Source: Melieria omissa (Eukaryota; Arthropoda; Insecta; Diptera; Ulidiidae). From it: 64,000 nt of DNA. A model generated the notes under the pieces. It ran no database searches, was not told where the DNA came from, and was given only the letters and a program-made list of their open reading frames with translations. The DNA is taken from contig OZ020269.1 in assembly GCA_963971225.1 (NCBI GenBank), positions 27,073,783 to 27,137,782 of the forward strand, in the 5' to 3' direction. This document shows, in pieces, positions 32,721 to 44,735 of the stretch. Within the stretch, counting starts at the first letter, position 1, and the number at the start of each line of letters is the position of its first letter. Both the position numbers and the translations under genes were made by a program.

Positions 32721-35700
32721 TACACGTGTTGTTTTCGGGTTTAAGTGGGTCTTTATGTGAATAACGTCGACTTATGAATAACGAATAACAAGAATACAAG
32801 AAACACTGAACGAGACCCACGGCCTAACCCGGGAGGCAGGGGGAACATCAGTACAAGATGAGAAGGAAAGGAAAGGATTAAAGGTGGGATCGACTGATCA
32901 CTGAACAACCACTGCACTCATTTAGCCAGAAGTGATGGACAAAGCTGAGGAGCTAAAGGCAAAGGACAAGATGAAAGGATAGAAGAACATAGAGAGGTAA
33001 AAAGAAATTGAAAAGATAAAATAACTAGTATGAAACGGTACAGGATACGTATTCCTCAATGTGTATAAAAGAAACAAGGATTAAAGGTATAGAAAAGAGT
33101 TTTGAAGATAATGACATGAAAGAAAGAATGATGAAGTATGTAGAAGGAAGCGTAAAGAGCATGAAAAGTAGTAGCATGAAAAGAGTAACAGTAAAGAAGG
33201 GAAGTGTAAATGAGATCACAAGTGGGTATAAGAAAAAAAAATTGGCATAAGGGCATAGAAGGAAAATTAAAAAATGCTTTACGTATTAGCGAGATGATCC
33301 CTGATCTGACTTTACTTCTATTTAATATACGTAGTAATGTTTTAGGTGCTTATACCATGTTCTCACTGAATACAACTGAGCTTACGTTTACGATAGCAGT
33401 TTGATAAGTCAGTGGCATTTTGAATAAACGAAATTTTTTTCGGGACAAAAATTGCAATTGACTCGTAACTCGTAACTTTTATAGTATCGGGAATGACTTA
33501 GGAAACGAGAAGCGAACATATGAGTGTGTGATGATTTAATGGATTACGATGGGAGAAAAATAGTGTTGCAATCTAATCGAGAGATTAAAAGGACTCAGAA
33601 TGGGTGGAAAAGCGAAGAAAAGTAAATGTTATGAAAGAATAAGGATAGAAAGAAAGTGTAGCTCAAGTAAATAGAAGTATTTGCTGTGTAATCTAAGATT
33701 GGTTTGACATTGTTTTGTGGGCGCTTATCCCACGTTCTTATTGCATACCTTCAGGCTGATATTTAGTTGACAATAGTTTGTTGCTATTTTCATGTTAAGA
33801 TTTACGCAAAGTTTAACCCTGACCTTCCTACAATTATGCTGAAATCTTATATTTACTTATTATTCGTTGAAAATTATTCAATGCGGCCACAAAACAGTTT
33901 TCTGCGGCTGATAAATGCGCTTTTTTGAAATCCATTAAACTTTTTCATTCTTTCTTTCTTTCCATAATATTTTCGCTTATGGTAAAAATTAATAACACAA
34001 ATTTGCAGAGCTAAGCAATAATAAGAATGTTATTAACAACAGCTGACGATGCGACTCGCCAAAGTTGCGCGCGGGTCAACACAATATGGCAAAAGTTTGC
34101 CATCTTCTGTTGTTTATTTTTGGCAAATTTATAAACAGCCGGTTCATAGGTTTCATTAACTCGAAAACAAAAAAACTGAACGAAAATGCTGAACACAAAC
34201 AACACACAAAATACAAAGCCAAAAACAAAAGCAGAAAAACAGCTTAAAAGCAAAGCAAAGAGGCGAATAAAAAACTTTTTCTTTTTCTACTGTAACGTAG
34301 TGTAAAAGTTTGTTGTTGTTGTTGTTGTTGTTATTGTTTGGTTTTCATTTCACATGGCCACAGATGAAGCACCAAACAGACAAGCAAACAAAAACAATAT
34401 TTGCAAATTGCGTCAACATGAACTTGGCGCCCAACCCCCATCCTAATCCCCACCACACCCCCTCACCCGCTGTCACTGTCAGTGCTAAACGGCACACACC
34501 AACCAACCAACCAGCCAGTGACTTGTTTCAACTTTCAGCGCTCACCATTTGCAACAGCTGCACGAACTGCTGTTGCTGCCATCTCCCTGCAGATGGTCCG
34601 TCTGTCTGGCCGACTGTCACTCAATTTGGCAGCCGTTGTTGTTATTGCTGTTATTGTTTAGCGGATGTTTGCGACGGTTGTGCTACATGAAGCCGATTCC
34701 GTTTCCGCTTCAAATCTTGTTATTTGCACTGTCGTTGCTATTGCTGTTGTTGTTATTGTGCCGCTGCTGTCAGTTGGTTTCGGTAGCTGTTGCGACTCAT
34801 TTGTTGCGTTTGCCAAATGCTGCTCCAGAACTTTGCTGTTTCTACTTAAGTAGTTGCCGGCACTAATGTGACTGTGCAGCAAACAAAGGACACAGAAATT
34901 ACTCGAAGGAAGAACAGAATGAACTGACTTGCTGCGCATCGAGTCACGTTTGTTGTCAGCATTTTAGTTATGTAAAAATTAATTTAATAATTCACATTGC
35001 CAAATACAGCTGTCTGCTAATAAAAAGTCCAAGTTTCAGCACGCTTAGGCGCCTAAGTAATCGTAAAGATGCAACCTTAAGCCGCTTTCTGTGTGCTCGG
35101 CGCACACATTAAATAATTTGGCCCCTTTGCTGACGCCTTTGGCCCATTCGTTGCCATCTGCGTTCGCCTTAAGCTGCTTACTTACTTTAAGTTATCCGGC
35201 TGTTGGTTGGCTTTGCATGTGCGCACTTTACAGTCGCAGCCGTGGCGCAAACCCCAACTGCAAACACTCGCTGCGCACAAACACAAATAATCGCCGATAG
35301 CGAACGCTCGCGCCATCAAAGTGTGCAGCAAGACAAGACAACCTGCCCCCACATGGTGTCGGCGCGCGTCTAAGCGTTTGATTAAATTACCGCCACAACC
35401 AGTGAAGCCACTGCGCTTTGAGTAATTAAAATTTAATTTGCTGCGCGCAACACAGTTACAGCCAACAAACAAGACAATTGCGGTCAGCCGCAGCAGCTCA
35501 TTGTGGTCCACTTTCCTTTTCTGCTTCTGCTTCTTCTTCACTTCATTTAGCAACGTGGCCGCTGCAGCCCGCTGGCGCATTGTTTTTTTAGTACCAACAC
35601 AAATAGTCACATCCCTCAACCCTCAACCAAAATCAACAGTGCTCGACGCCTGGTTGAGTTCAAATTGCCAAAACAGCGTATTTTGCCATCAAAAATTTGG

Positions 35701-36031
35701 CACACTTCCAGGCGCACTTTGTGTTCTCTTGAACTGTGTTTGCCGCTTTTGACTTAATTTCAACTCACCCGTCGGTGCAAATGTTTTGACTTTGTTGACA
35801 ATGTTCTGGCAGTTAAACAGCTAATGATTGCTTATAAAACGGTTTAAAATTAAAGTGAGATAAATGTTGGCGCTTTAAATAAATGCACGTTGTTTTATTT
35901 CACTTAAAGCTCTTTTCTAATCTGATGTGGATTAGGGAACACGTTGGGTAGAGAAAACCATAACATTTTGAATTATTCATGGAATTTCAAGAGACAGAGA
36001 TGTCAAATAAGTAGCCAGCAAATGAACTGGA
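32721..36031. other. Unassigned noncoding DNA
   Basis: No gene is recognised. There is a TTG run near 34312-34332 and a GC-richer, (TTG/GCTG)-laden zone at 34400-35700, open in several frames but with no identifiable protein. 32744-32820 contains a small inverted repeat, GTGGGTCT / AGACCCAC. Confidence 0.4.
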
Positions 36032-36844
36032 CATCAAAAGGTGTGAAATGGATAACTTCGAGATTGAACTGAACTGGTCATCAAAAGGTGTGAAATGGTC
36101 CGAACAAAGGTTTGGATCAAGCAATTCGACAGTCGAAAGGCTGAGAGTTGACAGTTGAAAAACCTCGAGGCTGAACTGAACTGGCAATCAAAAGGTGTGA
36201 AATGGTCATCTGTGGACCCGAACATAGGTTTGGATTAAGAAATTTAAGAGTAGAATGTCGGAGATCGACAATTGGATAACCTCGGGACTGAACTGAACTT
36301 GCCATCAAAAGGTGTGAAGTGGTCCGAACACAGATTTGGATTAAGAAATTCGACAGTTGAAACGCTGAGAGTCGACAGCTAGATAACCTCGAGACTGAAC
36401 TGAACTGGTAATCAAAAGGTATGAAATGGTCATCTGTGGACCCAAACATAGGTTTGGATTAAACAATTCGACAGTTGAAAGGCTGAGAGTCGAAAGCTGC
36501 ATAACCTCGAGACTGAACTGAACTGGTCATTAAAAGGTGCGAAATGGTCATCTGTGGACCCGAACATAGGTTTGGCTTAAGCAACTCGACAGTCAAAGAT
36601 CTGAATGTCGACAATTAGATAACCTCGAGACTGGACTGAACAGATCATCAAAAGGTGTGAAATGGTCCGAACAAAGTTTTGAATTAAAATTTCGACGCTC
36701 GAAAGTCTGAGGGTTGACAATTGAAAAACCTCGACACTGAACTGAACTGAGGTCATCAAAAGGTGTAAAGGGTCAATAGATAACTATTGACCCGAACATA
36801 GGTTTGGATTAAGCAATTCAACGCTCGAGACTAAACCGGACTGA
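36032..36844 (+). repeat. Tandem array with 106/119-bp units
   Basis: The word CATCAAAAGGTGTGAAATGG (or close variants) starts near 36032, 36079, 36185, 36303, 36409, 36528, 36646 and 36753. Full units come in two lengths, ~106 and ~119 bp. They differ by about 13 bp that include CATCTGTGGACCCG. The array resumes at 38013 after the fold-back insertion and ends near 38115. Confidence 0.85.
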
Positions 36845-36847
36845 TTA

Positions 36848-38012
36848 CACTGCACGACAGCATGTCTGTTGCATGCAGTTTTTTACATGAATCTGAATCG
36901 TTTTTCCACGCTGTTTTCAAAACCATACTCCGTTTTTATGTAACAGCTCTAGTTTTTGCAAAAAATGGGCGTGTCACTTTTTTGAATTTTCCTCGGCTTT
37001 TTTCTCGTTTTCGATTGTTATTTCTGAACCAATAATCCTATCGACATTATTTTTATATCGTTGCACTTACAACATTTCACGCCATCTTTCCTGACATTAA
37101 TCAATTTTATGCGTTCTAAATGGGCGTGATAATAAGGTTTCAAAGTAAGAAAATATTGAATTTCAAGGCGTTTTTTCTGATGGCGAAAATTGTACAGATG
37201 TTTCATAAATCAAGTTTCGAAGTATATGAATATCTTAAGAAGAAACATCAAGCAATACAACACAGCCAAATTATTTATCGGAATACACATTCGCGTCGAA
37301 ATAATAACAAAACTTTACCATAGCGATTTTCATCTCTTTTCATACTTTTTCCTTAAAAAATTAGGAGCCTCAAAATATGCTCTTTTTTATGTTCCATTTG
37401 TAGTTTGGAATACAAGCAAAAACAAAAATATTTTGAATTTTTCGAAACAAAAAAAAATTAAAAACTTTGCATATTTTCAGGCCCCTAATTTTTTAAGGAA
37501 AAAGTATGAAAAGTGATGAAAATCGCGATGGTACATTTTTCCTGTTATTTCGATGCGAATGTGTATTCTGCCAAATAATGTAGCTGTGTTGTATTGCTTG
37601 ATGTGTCGACTTTCATTATACACCTAACTCGTTAATTGTTTTACAAAAAATGTGTATGCTTTTGACCATCAAAGAAAACGCCTTAAAATTAAATTTTTTT
37701 CAACTTTGAGGTCCAATTACCGCGGCATTTTAACATTTATAAAAATAAGTTACATCGGAAAAGAAGCCGTGCGGTGTTGTTAATGCGATAAGGTGAAAAT
37801 CATGTGAATCGGTTTTTTGGTTTAGAAACTACGATCGAAAATATGGAAAAAGTAGAGGAAAAACTGAAAAAATGACAGGGTACCTATATCTCACAAACTA
37901 GAGCTGCTAGAAAAAATCGGAGGGTAGATTCGGAATCAGCGCACCCAAATTAGTAAGAAACAGTAGAAAAACTCCATGCAACGGAAAAAAAGTGTTTTTT
38001 TGTTGCGCTGTG
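36848..38012. mobile_element. Fold-back DNA transposon, 1165 bp, no coding capacity
   Basis: The element begins CACTGCACGACA and ends TGTTGCGCTGTG, an imperfect terminal inverted repeat. TTA is duplicated at 36845-36847 and 38013-38015. Nearly the whole element is a diverged palindrome. The inner arms 37341-37380 and 37469-37508 match at 38 of 40 positions. Outer parts still pair (CAGCTCTAGTTT near 36944 with its complement near 37902; the arms share GAATACACATTCGC). It interrupts a tandem array whose sequence resumes on the other side. CAC termini with a 3-bp target duplication suggest a CACTA/Chapaev3-type (CMC) relative; this is inference. Confidence 0.8.
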
Positions 38013-38115
38013 TTATCAAAAGGTATGAAATGGTCATCTGTGGACCCGAACATAGGTTTTGATTAAACAATTCAGCAATCGAAATTCTGAGGGGCAATAA
38101 CAACAATAACCTCGA
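38013..38115 (+). repeat. Continuation of the 106/119-bp tandem array
   Basis: TTATCAAAAGGTATGAAATGG followed by CATCTGTGGACCCGAACATA continues the unit cut at 36844. It confirms that the fold-back element inserted into the array. Confidence 0.8.
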
Positions 38116-38724
38116 GACACCTGGAAAGATAGTTTTAAGATTATCTACAGGTAATCTTTTCCTGGTCTGATTCGGAGGAATCCAACATAACTAGACGGGA
38201 CATTGAAACATTAGTAGACATTTAGCACGGTCTATCTTCGCTGAGAAAGTTAGATTATGTTAGGTTTAATTATAGAAGGAATGTGTGCAGCATGTCCTTT
38301 TACTTCAACACCCTGTGGGGTCCATTGTGATTCCTTTTATTTAAGAAAAGATCCAGATGAGATATTTTGAGAACCATTTGACCTTGGCAAGGAAATTGTG
38401 TAGATCAGATCAGACTCCTAAGTAAACCTTGCCATCTATTTTTCTCAACACTTTAACACATAGTTATTCATATATGAAATCTAAGGCATTTGTCGGATTT
38501 TTACTATTCCCGTTTCTTATTTCCCTTTAAGTGATTTTAACTCTTTCCAACTAGTTTCTGTTGGTGCGTTGTGAGCGGTGTTGCATTTCACAATCACAGG
38601 GTGTTTCAAATTTAAAATTACATTACATTTTACCACAAAACTGTTACTACTACTTACTTATTTACAGAACTTTTGAATTCATATCCAAAAACTAATTGCA
38701 ACATTTTCTCTTTCTCCATTGCAG
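38116..38724. other. Unassigned noncoding DNA with repeat fragments
   Basis: GTGGGGTCCATTGTGATTCC near 38317-38336 resembles the complement of the GGTATCACAATG block of the dispersed repeat family. Otherwise nothing is recognised. Confidence 0.35.
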
Positions 38725-38754
38725 GTACGTGAGTTACTCAAACAAAAGTGGTGG
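38725..38754 (+). CDS. Candidate 30-nt micro-exon
   Basis: The segment has strong splice context. There is a branch-point-like ACTAAT near 38690, a pyrimidine tract and GCAG acceptor ending at 38724, and a GTAAGC donor from 38755. In phase 0 it reads VRELLKQKWW; in phase 1 it reads YVSYSNKSG; phase 2 has a stop. The phase-0 reading resembles the LxxMKEKWW segment near the end of the ionotropic glutamate receptor ligand-binding domain. That is suggestive only for ten residues, and no neighbouring receptor exon was found. Confidence 0.3.
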
Positions 38755-40549
38755 GTAAGCTTTAGTGCCCATTTCGAGCCTCAAAAAAAAATATCACAAA
38801 AAGTGACTTTGAATTGGATAGCTTGAAGCTTGAAGATTCAATGCTTAAACTACAATTAAAAATTACATTTGTCTGCGTCATGTCCTCTAACTTCAGGGCC
38901 AAAACGATGCGCCCGTAGGCGAGCAGTAAATCAACACTGCCGTATTGCGTTTCAATAGACTGAACTTTAACGGCTCATTATATATTGAAAATAGCCGGTA
39001 AAGGTTGGAATGATGTGCGCGCCAACACACCCGCACTCACACAAAGCTATACATATGTACGAGTATGCAGATGAGGCATTGGGCAGCACTGGTGCGTGCA
39101 TTGCGAAGGCTCATTAAGTGATACGTTTGCCGGAGGATATGCAAACTTGCACACATATCGCGTGGCAGGTGGCGGCAGTTAGGCGCGCGAGTGTGTATGT
39201 GTGTGTGTGTATCACCCCAGCGAATTAACATAAAGCGAAATTTAATTATAATGCCAAAGCGGCATTGCTGCTGCTTAAAGCGGGGAACATTCACTACACT
39301 TAACGCCGATTCGCCCACCTGCCGCATCACGCGACAACAATGTGTGTGAACGCGACGACATACATATAAGCGGTGTGTGTGTGATTGTTGTGTGTGTAAG
39401 TTTGGCAGCATTGTTTCACAACAACGCCAAAGTAAACACAAATTGGTGGCGACTGAAACGTGTGCGACTTTAGCAGCGAATGCGCGCCACACATGTGACA
39501 GTGACTTGTAAACGCCTCGGAGACACCTGCCAAACGTAATTAAATTATAATTTACTGCTGTTGCACTCACACACACACACAGCACACACTTGTCTGTTTA
39601 AACAAACCATTTACAAACGCAGCAAATAGATAAATGTTAAAGTCAGCAGAAATCAATGCAAGTTTCACACGCAGGCAGATTAGTTAATTCAAAATAAGCG
39701 AAGCTGTTTTGTTGTCCAAAGCAGCAATTTGATTTATAGCATTTCTGGCAAATATTCTTGAAGCATGGGTTGATCTAAATGCGCCTTAAACCTTTAAGCC
39801 AACGATTTATGAAAGCAATTTAAATGACTTATGGCGAAGTAATGTTTAATTTGACATTAATGCGACTGAAATATGGTGAAAAGTAGGTAGCAGAAAATAT
39901 TTTTTTTTATTGGTAGTGGGAACTTAGGTTGTTAATGGAGTTTTCTATGGATTTTGAGAATTAGATTAGATGTGAGAAAAACGTGATTTAATTAGTATGT
40001 ATAATTAATTTTAATTAATTTAGTTAAAAAATTCAAGTTAAGAAAACTTAATTGACAAGACTTTTTATAACAAAAAATTGATTTATTAAATTTTTTAAAT
40101 TTTATTTTTGTTTAATATCTTACTACTTCTAAAGATATCACTTCCATAGTAAAAGATTAAAAATTCAGCCTAAAAGTATGCAATAAAATATCAATAGTAG
40201 CAATGAAGGTATTACTAGCATTTATAAAAGTTATCCTGAAAGTATGCCATGATTTGCTAGTAACTAAAAATAGCATCCCATATGTAATGCGGTATTTACA
40301 GTCGGTTCCACAAGAAAGTGTTCGAGGTTATCAATAAAGGGTGACCAGATAAGAACAATAAGAAACAAGTTAAATATAACAACAACGATGTGAGATATCA
40401 AATTGATTCTGACTTTATTTTGAAGCAAATTATTCAAATGACCGCGTCGGCTTTGCTGTTAGTGCTTCAAGTGGTCAGTAAATTTTTGATGATAATGAGG
40501 TCTAGAATGTTGGCCTCGAGCTCATTCAAAGTGGATGGCTTTTAGCGTG
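38755..40549. other. Unassigned noncoding DNA
   Basis: No gene is recognised. CA/TG runs occur near 39190-39212 and 39567-39582. The open frames at 39037-39585 on - derive from TG-rich sequence. 39890-40130 is very AT-rich. Confidence 0.4.
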
Positions 40550-40557
40550 GACCAAGA

Positions 40558-40706
40558 CAGCAGCGGATTCAATATTTCGGTGGGGGTTTCAAAAAGTAAT
40601 TCTTTAATATTCACAAAATTCCTTTTAACTTGTATGTAGTTTTAAAGTCGATCCCAATATTTCGGGGAGTTTTAAACGCCCAAAACACCCCCTGAATCCG
40701 CCACTG
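40558..40706 (-). mobile_element. hAT-type MITE, copy 2
   Basis: Read on the minus strand, the 149-bp element starts CAGTGGCGGATTCAG and ends GAATCCGCTGCTG. It matches copy 1 (9539-10036), for example over CCCGAAATATT, then GATCGACTTTAAAACTACAT. The flanking 8-bp duplication is GACCAAGA (40550-40557) versus GACCAAGG (40707-40714), one mismatch. It is non-coding and needs a hAT transposase in trans. Confidence 0.85.
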
Positions 40707-40714
40707 GACCAAGG

Positions 40715-43700
40715 AGTTGTCGTAGCCCCAGAGAAAACAATCACGAGTTGTACCTATTGAATTGATAAACGCTCGCCATGAGTTGACTCTGTCGCCAAAA
40801 TTCTCGTTCACAACTTCGAGCATATTTTCACCTAGGCACCTCGTTCTTTTCTGGCTTACAGGAGGTTCCGAAGCATGACGTTAAGTCGCTACTGAACTTC
40901 ATTGGGAAAACCCACGATCACTTTCGTGTCGAGCCGCAATACTCAGAAGCTCGAACTGGTATCGCTAGGGAATCAACAGGGTCTATATGCGTGGCCAACT
41001 CAGCCAGACAGCTTACCTAACCTAACATCTCTAGAACCAGCGCAATCAACTGTCACTATGAACCGTTTACAATAGTCAGAGACATCTTTTGAGAACGGGC
41101 GGAACAAATTTTTACCCGTACGGACCCGTAACCCCTTCTACAATGTTTCGCTCCTGCCTCTCTCTCAATTTTCACTTTAGTCATAGTAAAATGGTACAAA
41201 TAGACTTAATTCCGAGTGCCCATCCTTTCATCACATCAGAAACTTTTTTGATTGAGCGAAGCATTGTGTTGGTTCAGGAAGAAACTAGAGGTTGTGATAC
41301 AGGGTTTAGAGTGAAGAAATTATGGGCTCTTGTCTGAAGCCCATCAAGATGCTGAGAAAAATGCGGACCCGAAACGAGCTCAGAGAGAGAGTCAACTTCG
41401 AAATCATGGGCGCCAGTTTTCGAACGGATTGCTCGAGGTAAAACCCGCAGTGATGGCATTAGACTGCTCATCTCCTCTGAGCAATTACCGAAAAGGGTTT
41501 ATGCAAAATAAGGCCACACAAGCCATTAATGATAATCTTCATGTTCTTTCCTCTTTCCCCAATACTCGTAGTTCAAATCGAAGGAAGATTTTTTTCATAT
41601 TTTTTTTAAGCGCTCCATTAACTCCATCACTGAAATTTTTTAAAGCAAATTACCAACATAAAATAATTTGCAAACGACTTTCCACACACATTGCCCCACA
41701 TTTTGGCAGAAGTTTTATGTTTTTTATTCACTCGAGTGCAAGTTTCCGCAACGGTTTCCAATAACCGAAAACATCTTCGCTGCAGTCAAGGTTAATGGCG
41801 AAATAAATTCAATGAAACGGAACGCAGTAATAATAAATTTCATTAGTATGCAGTCGTAGCTGTTGTGTTGTGTTGTATTTCAGTTGAGGTTCTTTTTCTT
41901 TATTGTGCAGCGTGTTGGAATTTCGATTGCGACTGAGCGCCGCGCACGCAACTCACACCACGCCATGCACAATAAAAATGCTTAGTGCCAGCTAAAAGTA
42001 ATTCAATCGAGTTACAGGCTGCGCACAAAAATAAAAGACATTTTTCGACGCTCAGCACTCATTCTTCGGCTATTTTTAGCTTAGCTTTTCGCTATTTTAC
42101 TTTACGAGTACAGTGTTGTTTTTGTTTTTATTTTATTGTGAGCTGTCTGGCAACGCCGGAAATCGCTCGAGCACTGCGCTGAAATATCACAGAAGCCACC
42201 TGCAGCGTTTCATTATTCATTTGAATTTTTTGCTTGCGCTCTTTTTTATGTTTGTCCAGTGTTGTAAAGTTGCGCGGCTCCGACAATTTCTGCAGGGAAA
42301 TCAACATTTAAAAACAAATTGCGAAAAGTGGGAAAATGGAAAATGCTAAGCTAAGTGCACAATAAGCTCAGCGAGGGAGAAGAGATTTACAAAAATTATG
42401 CAAAATTAAAATGAGAGCAAAATGAGAAAACAAAACAAAATAACAAACAAGTGCGGCTGAAAACCTACAAAATAGAATCTAAAAAGTTACAACACATATA
42501 GCTGGGAAAAAATGAAAACTGAGCAGAAGAAGACAAAACTGTAGAAACAAACAAACAGTGAAAAGCAAACAAAAATGTGAGAGAAGAATATAAAAACAGA
42601 CATATGTATGTGTATCAAAAAAAAGAACAACATTACACATAGACTCAAAGAAAATCAGCCAAAACACGTCGTCACGTGCAGCTGTAGCGACGCGCTGCAA
42701 TGGTCCGTTTGCGTTTTACAACAGTTTCCGCTCAGCAGGAACTTCCGATTCGCTGAGCAGCCAGTCAGTCAGCCAACCGGCCAGCGCAACGCTAGAACTT
42801 TGGCGCCGCGAGCGAAGCGCAACAAAACTTAATGGCAACAAAAAAAAACGAGGGGCGTAAATTTGTTTAGCCACCTTGCCGCCATCCTAATTGCAATTAT
42901 CAGCAACTTCATAATGGTCGCAACCATGATGATGATGATCATCATCATTAGCATCATGATCACCATTAATTAAAAAGTCCACATTGTAAATTAAAATTTA
43001 CAATCATATTTTTTTACGCTTGTGTTATTCCGCTTTGGTTTCTTTCACTTGCAGCTTTTGTTATTCCTTTGTTTGTTTGTTTGTGTGTGTGTGTGTGAAT
43101 GCATTTTTTCACATTTTATGGACTCCGTACAGTTGTTGTTGCCGCCACCATTTATGCGTAAGCGCATAAAATTCACGCAGACTTCGTGCGCTGTGTTGAT
43201 ACCGTTGCGCGCCTATAAGTATGCCACATGGCTTGCTGCTGCATTGCCATTGTTGCAGTTGACTACAGTTATTTGCAGCAGCAGGTGTGTGCACAGCTTA
43301 CGGGCTGCTGAATTTGTACACAAACAAAAAAAATATGTATACAGGCAGACATGAATGTTTGCAAGCCCAATACATTTGCATACCAACAACAAACCAGAAA
43401 AATTTTAATGCCTACGAGGTGTGCCGCTTGTATAATGGGCATGGCCGCACCTGGTTTCTGTTTTAGCAAATGCTGCACTGCATTTTTATTATTTTTTTTT
43501 TTTACTGCTTTCTCGCGCACCTGCAGCCACAAAGCCAACTGCACAACTACCGACTGCCAACCAACAACACATAAACACTGCAGTACATTTTTATCCACGT
43601 GTGTGTGTGTGTGTGACTATAATAAATTGTATGCGATTTCGTTTGGTAGTTTTTAAAATCCCCACAAAAACCCGCCATGACAAACGCATGTAGCATAAAA

Positions 43701-44013
43701 AATTCACTTTAATCGTGTGGCGTTGATGAGTTTGGGATTTTCGGAGATTTTTCAAAATGGTGTCAAGTCAAATAATGAAATTTGGAAACAAAAAATGGCG
43801 AAAACATGATAGCAAATATTGATATTCAGTTTTCACACAGTCAATGTCGGTTTTTCAAACCAAAATTTATATATTTTGGATCAGTTAGTTTGAGGAGGAA
43901 AAATTTTTAAGGCAATATGTATATACAAAATTTATGAGATGTTCTGCATTATTTGAACATTCGTGTTTTTTGTTTATTTTTTTATTGAAAACAAAATTTT
44001 GTTTATAGCATTA
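40715..44013. other. Unassigned noncoding DNA
   Basis: No gene is recognised. A perfect 20-bp palindrome of ATG/CAT triplets is at 42929-42948. TG runs lie at 43083-43098 and 43600-43614. Open frames at 41089-41764 and 43022-43656 are short, overlapping and without recognisable domains. Confidence 0.4.
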
Positions 44014-44735
44014 AAATAAAATAAATTAAAAAGAAATAAAATAAAATAAAATAAAATAAAATAAAATAAAATAAAATAAAATAAAATAACATAAAATAAA
44101 ATAAAATAAAATAAAATAAAATAAAATAAAATAAAATAAAATAAAATGAAATAAAATAAACTAAAATAAAATAAAATAAAATAAAATGAAATAAAATAAA
44201 AAAATATTAAAACAAATTAAATAAAGTAAAATAAATTAAAATAAAATAAAATAATATAATTTAAAATAAAATAAAATAAAATAAAATAAAATAAAATAAA
44301 ATAAAATAAAATAAAATAAAATAAAATAAAATAAAATAAAATAAAATAAAATAAAATAAAATAAAATAAAATAAAATAAAATAAAGTAAAATAAAATACA
44401 ATAAAATAAAATAAAATAAAATAAAATAAAATAAAATAAAATAAAATAAAATAAAATAAAATAAAATAAAATAAAATAAAATAAAATAAAATAAAATAAA
44501 ATAAAAGAAAAAAATAAAATAAAATAAAATAAAATAAAATAAAATAAAATAAAATAAAAAAATGAAATGCAATGAAATGAAATAAAATGAAATGAAATGA
44601 AATAAAATAAAATAAAATAAAATGAAATAAAATAAAATAAATTGAAAAAAATTAAAATAAATAAAATAAAATAAAATAAAATAAAATAAAATAAAATAAA
44701 ATAAAATAAAATAAATAAAATAAAATAAATTTCAA
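44014..44735 (+). repeat. AAAAT pentanucleotide satellite, ~720 bp
   Basis: AAAAT is repeated almost without break for about 720 bp, with scattered variants (AAATG, AAAAC). The long Ile/Leu/Phe/Tyr frame on the minus strand (44236-44778) is an artefact of this repeat. Length is likely polymorphic. Confidence 0.95.

Noticed and set aside
35182..35619. 145-codon minus-strand frame in a GC-richer patch
   Set aside because: No recognisable motif, overlaps an open plus-strand frame, and no splice or promoter support.
39037..39585. 182-codon minus-strand frame
   Set aside because: Rich in Cys/Val/His from TG/CA runs, no domain, and overlapped by another frame on the same strand.
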